A DNA stretch of 44,768 nucleotides from Fragilaria crotonensis (lineage: Eukaryota; Bacillariophyta; Fragilariophyceae; Fragilariales; Fragilariaceae). The DNA is taken from contig JAKSYS010000517.1 in NCBI GenBank assembly GCA_022925895.1, positions 1 through 44,768 on the forward strand, in the 5' to 3' direction. Positions within the stretch are counted from its first letter, which is position 1, and the number at the start of each line of letters is the position of its first letter. The notes under the pieces were generated by a model. That model was not told where the DNA came from and made no database searches. It saw only the letters and a program-made list of their open reading frames with translations. Positions 10,077-20,120 of the stretch are shown piece after piece. The position numbers were made by a program, and so were the translations under genes.

Positions 10077-11705
10077 CTACCGCCGGTTCAAGTACATCTT
10101 CGTTACACAGTCGTTCGCAATCCTTCTAAACACCACAACCTGAGTCTTGGGAACGGGAAAAGGTTTACAATGGATCGGGTGGGCATTTTCATTGAGTTCC
10201 AGACGAATTTTCTTCTTGCTGGTATACTTCTTTAGTTTACCGTCAAATAACTGGTCATTTCCCATAATGCCGATTACAATTGCTGTCATTCCGCAGTGCT
10301 GAGAGGTTCTTTCTGTTCAATTACGTCGCTAATTTTCGCCTTCTCGTATTTGGCATCTTTAATTCCCACGGCGTAGGAGTCGTCCTCGTTATCCTCGTCG
10401 TCTCGATATAGAACGTTGGCGTTTTACCTCTCTTCTTCATCAAAAGCACTTGTCCTTCCATCTTCATTGTTCCAAGTTTCAATTCTCGCAACAAATCTCT
10501 TCCAATAATGGCGTTGTGGTGGCGCACATCTTCATTGTCAAGCACCCACCAGAAAGCATGCTGATCCACTTGTAATGATCTCGAAAACTCTGGAAGCGTT
10601 ATTTTTTGGGCCCGGACCGACAAATTTCTCATAGTCTCTCCGCCTAAGGTGGTCTCGCCTTGCGTTCCACGTGGTGTAACGTAGGTGTCGCACCCTTGGG
10701 CGGGTAAAACGCTCCTTTTGATATAAGAACTAGTGCTCCCAGGATTGAACAACACAATCATTGCTTTATCAGTAAATTTTCCATGTTTAGTTTCAATCTG
10801 CATAAGGCTGCACGGTACAGTTTCACATTCAACGTTGTCATTTTCATTCTTTTCCGTCACGTGATACATTTCCATTACCTACAAAATCACACGCATTTTC
10901 ACAATATACTTTCCCTGAATTGGACTCATTCTGCTGCCCGTTAATCATTAATTGTTAATTTCATTCGGGCATTCCAATATTGTTCATGTAATGGTTGTCT
11001 TTGCAACTTGAACTGACTGTTTCATCACGACGTTCTCTGCCGTTGTTGTTATTGAGTTCTTCAATGTTGTTTCCATTGGAGCCATTTCCTCGACTTGCAT
11101 TCCCATCATTCGTGAATTCCCTCGAGTGAAAGTGTCTTTCCACTCCTCCGGCATCATAGCTATTGTAGAACATGGATTTCATTTCATCTGCCCTTAGATG
11201 TACCGGCATTTCTCCGCTTTCCATTGGAAGATCTTTGGCATACATACACAAACCCTGAAATCGGCGAGAAACCTCCATGACACGCATGTTTTGTGGTTTT
11301 ACCGTAGTTCGTAAATACTCCATTAAAGACCGATACGCCGTTTCATCCACAATCATGGTAATGAACAACCTAAAGGTCGCTCATTCCTATTTCTAAGGAG
11401 GAGTGTAGCGTTCGCAAGGACGTCCCAAGCAATTCGTGAATGGCCACGGAGCATGTCGCGATAGCAGTCAAGCCATTCTGCACCTTCCAAGTTAAGCTTT
11501 TGAGCTGCTTCAAGAAATTCATGATAACAGGACAAAACCTGTTCCAAACTTTCCAAATCGTGTGTAGGTACCATCACCTTCTTAAACGTAGTAATCATCA
11601 AAAGTATTCATTAGTTCAGCAGTAGGTATTTCATCAATTTCAAGGGTAGTTAACAAGGTTGAAGGAGCCAAACTCTCCAACTGGGCACGCCTCTCATTCA
11701 AAGGT
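10077..11705 (-). pseudogene. Ty3/gypsy retrotransposon fragment: gag, protease and start of RT
   Basis: Read leftward, 11705-10961 gives gag-like pieces in more than one frame (NERRAQLESLAPSTLLTTL, then a VLSCYHEFLEAAQKLNLEGAEW segment, then a VSRRFQGLCMYAKDLP segment followed by an Asn-rich tail). At 10875-10321 a retropepsin-like domain shows LFNPGSTSSYI, with Asn where the catalytic Asp of D-S/T-G type sites is expected, and a downstream AIIGRDLLRELKLG flap/second-strand region. At 10289-10077 lies the N-terminal edge of a gypsy RT (KIRLELNENAHPIHCKPFPVPK). The rest of RT, RNase H, integrase and the LTRs are missing. It is a truncated, inactive copy. Confidence 0.72.
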
Positions 11706-12448
11706 TCAGCTCATGATATTGTATTGGACAAGTCAGCCTTCTAAGTCTCTTGTCTGATCAGAATGCATGACCTTGAAGGTAATGTCAATTATTTCAATGT
11801 TAAAAGGCTGAGTTTGGGGAAGTAAAGATCTCCCCGAACAAGTCGCAACAGTTTAAACTAGCGACTAGCGACGGACCCACATGTAAACATGTAAACCTAA
11901 GCCTCGAGCTCCAAGTTCTGAGAGCTCGTACGCGGCTAGGCTGGAGTGGTTAAGTCCCTCGGCTCATGCATATGCCCTCCTCACTCGTTAGTATCGCCCT
12001 CCGCCATAAGCGATATTGAGATGATACCCATCCATACGCAACTCGACCAACGTTCAACATTCATCATTCATGTAACATTGCACGCCAGTACAGCACTGTC
12101 CTTGTGGAGAATCAGGACGTTGTGCTGCTGCGAACGAAACGGTACTGCAACAGGTAGTACGTCATGTGTCATGTCTAATGCAGCAGGCTATGGTCACCCT
12201 AAATACGGGAACAACGCTGTCATTGTTTTGACTTGTAGCTACAGTCCAAGTTCTTCGACAAGTACATTCATGGCTACCGTGTTCGACTCGTATCGCGAGA
12301 ACGCTCTGAGAGAATACAAAGTCTTCCGAGGTATTTCATGTCTGGTCGCCCCTGGCATGCGTCGACAACCCAGTATTGGCGACGGCGATCACACAATCCC
12401 CTGCTTTGCACTGAATTTTGGTCACATGGCGAAGGAAGGGAGGTTCTC
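11706..12448. other. Intergenic region downstream of the protease gene
   Basis: No supported gene. A 168-codon open frame on the plus strand (11946-12452) has no recognisable domain and a composition unlike the neighbouring genes. The right part of this region should include the 3' UTR of the minus-strand protease. Confidence 0.4.
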
Positions 12449-13369
12449 CTAGACGGGAGCTGCTGAAGGAGCATGGATCACGCAAGAAAGCAAAATATGG
12501 CTGCTCATTTCGCAGATACCTTTTTGAATGAAACCAATATAAGAAGAAACCTTGGCGTACACACCAAACTTCTCCGCCCTGCCACAACCTGATCCCCATG
12601 ACGTGATTCCGATGATCACGTCGTCATCTGGAGAATCATTTTGTCTCAAAAGAGGACCTCCAGAGTCCCCGGAGCATGCATCCTTCCCAACCTCACTCGT
12701 TCCTGCGCATATCATTGCGGCTGGTACTACCGCCCCATTGTAGGAGTCCCCGTCATTACAATCGCGGTACGATACGACATTGATATCCACAACTTGTAGA
12801 CTTGACGCGTACATCCCAGACTCACTGATCAAACCCAGACCAATGGTTTTAACGCGCGTTCCCGGACGAGGAGTTCTCCCTGGTTGAGCCAGCCGCGGCA
12901 TTGGAACACCCGAAACTTTTTCATGTAGCTTGAACAGTGCAACATCGTTTGCATTCGTCATAACATTGTACTCTGGATGCACCATGAGCTGGACGACATT
13001 TCTGTTGTACTCGTGCCCCGTTCGTCCTTCGGTTATTGACGTCTTGTTCACCGACGCACTAATTGCAAAGATTTTAATTCCATTGTGAATGAGTTCCGCG
13101 TAGCAGTGAGCTGCAGTCAAGACTATATCCGGGTGAATCAAGGTTCCTCCACATCGATATGGACCGTCATCGGTTGTCATGACAAGGTATGTGTAGTATG
13201 GGTAACGTGTCGTATCCGCATTGTCGCCACCAACGATTCGAGTGCTCAGAGATCGTCCAGAGGTGTTGGTTTCATGATCGTTTCGATCCAACTGGGTCGA
13301 AGCACCGATTGCCACGAAGGATGACAGGTTTAGCAGTATCGCAATCACACAAAGGGCCGACCCAACCAT
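12449..13369 (-). CDS. Secreted trypsin-like serine protease (chymotrypsin family S1)
   Basis: 306 residues from the ATG at 13369. An N-terminal hydrophobic stretch (about residues 3-23) looks like a signal peptide and is followed by a short pro-region. The zymogen cleavage site RIVGG is at 44-48. The catalytic triad is visible: His88 in LTAAHC, Asp142 in NDVALF and Ser236 in GDSGGP. Asp230, six residues before the Ser, and the SWGSGCG strand predict cleavage after Lys/Arg. It should act outside the cell or in a vacuole after proteolytic activation. The last 20 residues after the GFIQKGIC helix are not typical of the family, so an unrecognised 3' intron is possible. It is transcribed divergently from the oxygenase-like gene at 14444. 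Confidence 0.92.
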   Translation of the reverse strand: MVGSALCVIAILLNLSSFVAIGASTQLDRNDHETNTSGRSLSTRIVGGDNADTTRYPYYTYLVMTTDDGPYRCGGTLIHPDIVLTAAHCYAELIHNGIKIFAISASVNKTSITEGRTGHEYNRNVVQLMVHPEYNVMTNANDVALFKLHEKVSGVPMPRLAQPGRTPRPGTRVKTIGLGLISESGMYASSLQVVDINVVSYRDCNDGDSYNGAVVPAAMICAGTSEVGKDACSGDSGGPLLRQNDSPDDDVIIGITSWGSGCGRAEKFGVYAKVSSYIGFIQKGICEMSSHILLSCVIHAPSAAPV

Positions 13370-13639
13370 GGTCTATCGATAAATGTAGACTAAAGGGATA
13401 TTTCGTCATGTCGTAACGAAGCAAAAAAATGAGTTGGTGGCAGTTGAATTTGATAGAAAAAATATTGCTGTTCCAAATTGATATGCGTATCTGTATACCT
13501 GGTTTCTGGTATCTTCTGTACAGTAGTAGAGAGCCAGTATCTCGCATACTGTTGTTGTACGTGAGGAGTTACGTACGAAATGCTCGTAAATATCATTGAG
13601 AGAGGATAAATCTTTGTGATCAGTAGCGGTGCTGACTGA

Positions 13640-13980
13640 TAACTACCGGTAGTTTGTATTTCCAGGTACTACGGTAGAGTACTGTACTCCGAGTTCTGCA
13701 GTACTCGGATTACATACATAATACACAATACTAGTACTCCAGTACTCCAAGTATATAATACTGGTCGAGTATTCCACACTTCCACACATACACTCTATGC
13801 ATACACTCGATACCTGGGTACTGCTACTAGCTACTCGGAGTACAATAGTACAAAATACTAAAGTTCCGGTGTATGCATACAGTACAAGTACTAAGCACTG
13901 AGTACTGCTCATGCGTACTCTACTGGAGTAGACTACGAAACCTACGTACTACTTCCGTAGTACTGTCTTAGTAGTAGATG
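13640..13980. repeat. Dense GTAC / ACTCCGAGT short-motif tract in a divergent promoter region
   Basis: Over about 340 bp, words such as GTACTCCGAGT, GTACTCGGA, GTACTGGAGTA, AGTACTCC and TAGTACT recur, many of them self-complementary or inverted copies of each other. The tract lies between the divergently transcribed protease (start 13369) and oxygenase-like gene (start 14444). Related words occur in other intergenic regions (3195-3225, 4381-4400, 24195-24240, 26530-26580). No function is known; it may be a simple-repeat family or a regulatory cluster. Confidence 0.6.
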
Positions 13981-14018
13981 TGATAACTTTCTCAGCGTGG
14001 CAATGCATGCGTATGAGC

Positions 14019-14048
14019 AACACAGTATACAGTATACAGTATACAGTG
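14019..14048 (+). repeat. AGTATAC microsatellite
   Basis: About four tandem units of the 7-bp word AGTATAC. Confidence 0.85.
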
Positions 14049-14443
14049 TAAGCACGCAAAAGCCCCTCGTGCACTTTCACAAGATTCATTGAAAAGCCTC
14101 ATGCGAGGCCATTCGCCGACAGTTACTGCCCCTTGAATCGGCATATACCATAGGATACAGTTAAAAACCTGTGTTTTGGACACTTTCCAAGATGGTGCGG
14201 GGTGATCTAGACCAAATTTTTCGCAACGAGTTACATCTGTCGTTCAAAACTGCACAGACGAAAGATCCTGCTCCAAATAAGAAGTGTACGTACCGTGGTA
14301 CTCCAGTACAATTACACCAGTCTACCAGCTCGTCAAGGCGCTCGAGACCGTGCACTATCGGCAATAGGCACAAAACGGGCAGCAATCGCCGTTCGACCAT
14401 TTTCCATTTGCATCGACTTTGCTGTCGATCATCGCTGATTCTC

Positions 14444-15799
14444 ATGAACCTACTTGTTCCTTCTGTCCTGGTCCTCTGCATGGGCTCTGCGTCTGCAGTC
14501 ATTTCGCCAACGCGAATCTCATACGAGTCGATTGTCAATCACCGAGACGCTGATCGACTCTTGCACGCACTCGAGACCGTTGGTATCGTGAGTATCACGA
14601 ATATTCCTCATCTTCACAAGAAATCTCTTCTCCAATCCCTTCCAGAGTGCATCAAGAAGATTGGTGTTGAATCCACCTTTGCCGATGGTACGATTCGTCG
14701 CACCATCGCCACCCACTCTCAAGGATCCCACATGTGGGACGCCACTACAAACGGTGACGAGTCGTGCCAGTCCTTTGCCTCACAGAACGGTGCATTCCGC
14801 TCGGTGATTGGTCAGGTAGTGAGCGACTTTGGGTTGTTTCTTGAAGACGCCCTCTCACTGAAAACGAGTCTCCTGCAGCATACCACACGCAAGGACGAGA
14901 CCTTTTCTCTCGTGGATATCGTTCATCAGGGTGATCATCTCGAACATTTTCACGCCTACTACACTTCGACCATGCATGATACGGACCTTGACACTACCAT
15001 TGATTGGCACATCGATCAAGGTTTATTGTTAGCCTTCAGTCCTGGACAGTCGAGTGGCCAAACTACCGACGGATTCTTCATCCAGCTCGAGGATGGATCC
15101 ACCGAAACGGTACGATTCGATCAGGAGGACGAAATCGTCTTCTTCTTTGGGGATGGTGCAAATCAAATCATCAACCCGGTCTTGATCAAGCACGGCAGGA
15201 GTCCCATGAGAGTTCTCCCACATGCCCTCAAGATGCCACGACTTGACGAGGAGCGTCTTTGGTACGGTCGCATGGTGTTGGCACCTGCCGATGCTCTCCA
15301 TCCCGTCCATCTCAAATCGTTTGGTGACATTCGCAACAATATGATCCAACAAGATGAAGATTACCTCTCCATCGGGTGTTCCTCGTCTGCTGTCGCTCGT
15401 CTGTTGCACGAGGACGAGAATACAGCTTGCAACGAAACAATGTCATCGTATTGCTGGCATTCGTGCATGAACTACACGGACTACGATGCATCTCCGGATC
15501 TCTGTACCGGTCGCGCCTTGATGTTCGGCTGTGTGGATGAAGATGGAAACGAGTGGCCAGATACGCACAATGCGTCGTTCATGCTGAGGTGTGTCGAAAC
15601 CATCATTCCTGTAAGCAACGAGTCTGGTACGCACGATGACGACCATCTGGATCACGACGATGGAGGTGCCGGAGGTCGCAAGAATACCACGACAGGTGGA
15701 GGAGGCGGTGGCAGTGGCAAGTCAGTAGCACACATCTCATTGTTGTCTCGTGCTGCCGTTCTCCTAGCGGGCATCGCTGGGTTTGCCGGATGCATGTAG
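14444..15799 (+). CDS. Secreted, probably GPI-anchored 2-oxoglutarate/Fe(II) oxygenase-fold protein
   Basis: The chosen ATG at 14444 begins a clear signal peptide (NLLVPSVLVLCMGSASA) and gives 451 residues. The frame is open back to about 14171, but that upstream part is basic and not signal-like. A double-stranded beta-helix core is suggested by DWHIDQG (His189, Asp191: the H-x-D iron ligands), a DGFFIQLEDGSTETV strand pair, DEIVFFFGDGANQI and a distal His260 in LPHALKMP. After the core comes a cysteine-rich segment (about 320-385, at least seven Cys) with several N-glycosylation sequons, then a His/Asp-rich and Gly-rich linker and a final hydrophobic run (LLSRAAVLLAGIAGFAG). That arrangement suggests a GPI-anchor signal. 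The enzyme class is inferred from the motif pattern; the substrate is unknown. It is divergent from the protease gene. Confidence 0.8.
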   Translation: MNLLVPSVLVLCMGSASAVISPTRISYESIVNHRDADRLLHALETVGIVSITNIPHLHKKSLLQSLPECIKKIGVESTFADGTIRRTIATHSQGSHMWDATTNGDESCQSFASQNGAFRSVIGQVVSDFGLFLEDALSLKTSLLQHTTRKDETFSLVDIVHQGDHLEHFHAYYTSTMHDTDLDTTIDWHIDQGLLLAFSPGQSSGQTTDGFFIQLEDGSTETVRFDQEDEIVFFFGDGANQIINPVLIKHGRSPMRVLPHALKMPRLDEERLWYGRMVLAPADALHPVHLKSFGDIRNNMIQQDEDYLSIGCSSSAVARLLHEDENTACNETMSSYCWHSCMNYTDYDASPDLCTGRALMFGCVDEDGNEWPDTHNASFMLRCVETIIPVSNESGTHDDDHLDHDDGGAGGRKNTTTGGGGGGSGKSVAHISLLSRAAVLLAGIAGFAGCM

Positions 15800-18143
15800 G
15801 TATGTGTAGTCCATTTTAGTGGTTAATGGCGAGGATAAGTTGGATGACTACGTTACTTGTGTCTTCCTTGCATACAGAGAGTCAAAATTATCGACTGGAA
15901 TGGACAGCATTCGCCTCTGGACTAGGCGACAGAGAACAAGAATTGGTGCAGGTTGATATTGACCATCATTGAATGCATAGAGCACCCTCAACTCCGATGA
16001 AAGTCTCGATGCCCTAGCTAGTAGATTACTGGATGTCAAGGCTTTTAAGGAGATTTGAATTGCTCTTGGTTTTAAAACAGTAAAACAAAGATGGCGCATT
16101 TTGCACTAGTCTATGGTATATCATTTGATTTTCTAAACAAGTATTCCGTCACCGCATTTGATTTTTTAACGTCCTTGCCATCAAACGCACATAGTAGTAT
16201 ATTCAGCTCAATGCCTTCGCTCAAACTCAAGCGTCCCCTATTTAATGGTGCAATGCAACTCTCGATTCCAACAAACATCAAATCTAAGTCAGTAATTTGA
16301 ATGTCATTACCATCATGGGTACATACATTTTAGTTCAATGCAGCGAGCGAGGCAGGTTAATCCACCACAATACATACATCATTGCTGACAATCATTTCGT
16401 TCACGTTGATGATAAACGAAGCAGCAAGAGAGAGTGACACAAAACATTGTTGCAACAGATGAGATATCAGCACCATACATAATGCTCTTCTGCGCTTTCG
16501 CTCTTCCTCGTCACTTAGATGACATTAGAAATTGCACATTTGAACTGAAAAAAGTATATGGCCATTTATTGAAGGTACTGCAGTAGCCATAAAGATGTCA
16601 TCAGCATGCTAGATGCAAGTGAGACACACCCTGTACATATTTGATTGACATGACAATGATGCACTTGGCTTGATTGGAACAAATCCAGGCACCAAAGAGT
16701 CCAGAAAGCAACCAGCTAAGCAGGGTTTAGGAGCCACAAAGGCAAATTTATTTATTGATCAGGCATTTCGAAAACTTTGAACCTCAGAAGAGTGACTTTG
16801 CTGACATCCTTGTGATGCTCAAGGGAATCCATTATAAGATCAGACGATGCATGGCAAGTGAACAGATGCCTTAACTACATCAAGGAAGGATGCCAGCACA
16901 AATCAATACACCAGGAGGTGCAACACATATGTATCCTGTGCTCTTTCCTTTGGCGCAGCAGGAGCAAGTGACGGATAATGGTGACCACAATGCAAAACAA
17001 GAAGACAACATTGCTAACAACAAAAACCTGCTGGAGTACCAAATCATGTACCCCAGAAGAATCTTTGATTGCAAATTGGTTGCGAGAGTAAACTCCAAAT
17101 AATGATGCAATAGGTAGATGTATAGCCGCAATATTTGTTTGAGTTCTATGCTTTTTCTAATTCTTCAACTTGAGCTTGCCTTGGCTGAATTAAGGTGCAG
17201 TGATCTGTAATTTGAATCGTATTGTTCAATGCCAGAAAATCATTTATCTCCTTGCCTGTTGTTAAGACACATCCTCTCTGCCAAGTCTACTGTCCTGTCA
17301 AATCACCCATCATATTGAATACAAACTGAGGCAGTGCCAATGCCAAATACATACTTTGTACTTGAAATGTCAATATTTCTGATTAATAATAGTCCTGTCT
17401 CATTTTTGAATGCCCATGAGCCCATTGTACAACAAACATCCGGTTCAAGCCTTTCCTGTTGATCGGCGATTCTATGAGCTTGATTCAATTGCTTTATCAT
17501 ATAACTTCGATTCATCATTTGCACTGTAAGGTTGAGCAAAATGTGAGCAAGCATTGCCAGATTCCCACTGAGAGGAATATCACTGGGAACAGTGATTATT
17601 GTTTTGATCCTTGCCCATTCCAACACTTTTGGTCGTTTGGCCTGCCGTTGAATTGTCATGCCTATTGTCAATGAATGGGTCCTGGCCTTTTCAAAACACA
17701 GTTCTTGTCTTCCCCTTGGTGAGGTGATTCCATCAATTGTTGTGATCCAGAAGAAGCCAGACATGTCTTGACCTGAAAGGGAATGTCAGAATCCTTGTAG
17801 TTTGATTCCTTTGGTGTCGACAATGATGTTGTTGGCATCTTGGTGACCACCGTCATTATGGCTGCATGACTGGAGTGTATTCAATCTTCAATGTTGACCT
17901 TCATATTCATGTGAACACAAAGTTGCTCTGCTTGTACCAATCTATAACAAATTACTTCTTCCTGCTTTGTCAAGAAATGTCTGCTGCATTACCTGGTGCA
18001 TAGCTACCGATAGACAAGAAAAAATAAATGATGCTGGAATGTGTCTGCCACATGGGTACATATCAATTCCACTTCTGTCCATGCTGCGTTGGCACAGCTT
18101 ACAACAGATTTAGGGGCATTAGTACCCAACTTCATTCCAAACC
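15800..18143. other. Long AT-rich, CpG-poor region with no supported gene
   Basis: Only short frames occur. The longest cluster is on the minus strand at 17303-17856 and about 18004-18192 (pieces such as HNIAWFGMKLGTNAPKSVVSCANAAWTEVELICTHVADTF). They look like decayed coding sequence because successive frames stay protein-like, but I cannot name the family. The rest (15800-17300) has nothing I recognise. The low CpG content is like that of the transposon fossils, which suggests old repeats. Confidence 0.45.
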
Positions 18144-20120
18144 ATGCGATGTTATGTGTCCCACCATGAACTAATGGCACATGGTCGGCCACGCATTAAT
18201 CGGCTCAGAGTTGTGCACTTATTCGAGGCCGATTTCAACTTCTACTTAAGGCTCCGATGGGGGCACCACCTCGTTCGCCGAGCACTATTGCTGGACCTTT
18301 TACACGACGGGCAACATGGATCTATCCCGGGTTGCGTGGCGCTTGACCTAGTAGTGCTCACTCAGCTATCTAGCCATCTCTGTCCGGTTCTAATGCATGA
18401 TTATGCTCGCTTTGATAATGATGCCTCCTCTTGTTACGATCGCATCATTGTTGGCCTTGGGATCCTTGCGGCCCGGAAATGTGGAATGCCACATCACGCC
18501 ATCAGAATGCATGCAGATTCTCTGGAGTTCATGAAATACACCATGAAAACGGTTCACCGTACATCAAATGACAACTACCATGGGACAGTTTTCTCTACAT
18601 TATTTGGCTCTGGTCAGGGGAGTGGTGCCTCACCAGTATTTTGGCTCTCTCTTGTCGTTATCTTGCTGCAAACGCTGGACCGCCTGATACCCGATCGAGT
18701 CAAACTTTCGGTGCCCTCTGGGGGTATCGTTCATACAAGGTTATCTGACGCATTCGTCGACGACACTCCACTCAGTTTTACCTCGTCATCGAACGACACC
18801 GACATCGATGACCTTATTGCTAGATTAAAAAAAGTCGCACAGACGTTGGAACACCTACTCTTTTTGTCAGGCGGCGGCAAACTTACTCTGGCAAAGTGCT
18901 CTAGGTTCATCGTTCGGTGGGAATGGACAAAGGGTCATCCAGTGATTAGACCAATTGCGGCAACGGATAGAGAAGTCCGGGTATAATGTTCAAAATGCAT
19001 CCTCGATCATCAAACAAACAGCACTGGATGAGTCTACACGCATGCTTGGGGTCCTTATGAATCCTCTTGGTAACTTTGGCTAACATTTGAAGAAGAAAGC
19101 AGACATAGTATTTGCGAATCGTATATCATCACAGCGTCTACTTTGATCTGCGTCAGACATCCGCATCTTTCATTGGACTATGTACGTGCCTTCTATGAGG
19201 TATGGCTAGGCGGCGGTTGCAATCAGCGAAGAGGAGTTGAGCAAAGTCCAATCTCGCATCATTCCAGCAATTTTTATGAAGTTGAATGTCCAAAGTACCA
19301 TTGCAACATCTATCAGACGTGGACCTGGGGAGCTGGGAGGTCTTGATCTTTATGACTTGTGCATAGAAGTGGGAATTGATTCCCTGAAATTTTTTCGAGA
19401 CGCCATATATAACGATTCAGAGAATGGCAAACTGCTCCGGCTCAATCTGCAATACTCACAAATCGAAGCCGGAATCGGTCAGGATCTGCTCCAGTTTCCC
19501 AATATTCATCTTTCTTATCTTTAATCTGACCTGGATTCTATCACTTCGGCAATTCCTATCGCTTGACGACATGTCCGTCGTCGTTAGCAACGCATGTAAG
19601 ATTCAGCTCGCTCCGTGGCGGTTCTGACAAATAACTCATGCAATGAACTCATCTTGCAAGGTATTCAACTGCTCAGCAAAAGGATATCAACCTTGTCCGT
19701 CTTTTTCTTTAAGTCAATATGCTTGCTGATATAACGGAACAATCTGAAACGAATGGATGCTGCAAGAGGCAAAGCTCGAATGCGATCCATCATATATGCA
19801 ACCCACGAGTTTACAAGATCCATCTGGCTTTCGAGGAAGTCAGCTCTCCATGATAAAGAGGATGTTGACGCAAGGGACACTCGCGCCACTGACATTGCGG
19901 AGATCGGACTCTATCACAGCATCATGCCACATCTTCTACCCCTTCACAATCAGCACTAGTACTGCTCCGGCTCTTTGGACAATTACTTTCAGGATCAGCA
20001 TCGAATCGCCGCAGACAATGGCTACGACTAGTGAAACAATCCATGGCTGCATATGAGCGAGATGGTTCCAGACAATCTCTTTTGACGTCATTTTTCCTAC
20101 GTAATACGTCTTGATGCGAC
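18144..20120 (+). pseudogene. Non-LTR retrotransposon (LINE) reverse-transcriptase fragment
   Basis: An open stretch of about 280 codons (18144-18986) carries the RT core: an entry segment INRLRVVHLFEADFNF, motif A YARFDNDASSCYDR, motif B GSGQGSGASPVFWL and motif C AFVDDTPLSF with the two catalytic Asp. Downstream, in changing frames, come thumb/C-terminal pieces (MLGVLMNPLGNFG, IRRGPGELGGLDLYDL at about 19315-19365) and a degraded tail to about 20120. No upstream ORF, endonuclease or poly-A end was found. This is a 5'-truncated and frameshifted dead copy. Confidence 0.75.

Noticed and set aside
9994-11805. Similar words on both sides of the gypsy fragment as LTR remains
   Set aside because: About 35 bp with an indel and no TG...CA structure; too weak to call LTRs.
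11946-12452. 168-codon plus-strand open frame
   Set aside because: No domain, no homologue recognised, and it overlaps the 3' side of the minus-strand protease gene. It looks like chance.
12460-12519. 60-nt GT-AG intron near the 3' end of the protease gene
   Set aside because: It would keep the frame and only shorten the tail, giving no more family-like C-terminus, so there is no reason to prefer it.
14171-14443. In-frame 91-codon upstream extension of the oxygenase-like gene
   Set aside because: Basic and low in structure; the ATG at 14444 gives a textbook signal peptide, so the extension is treated as 5' UTR.
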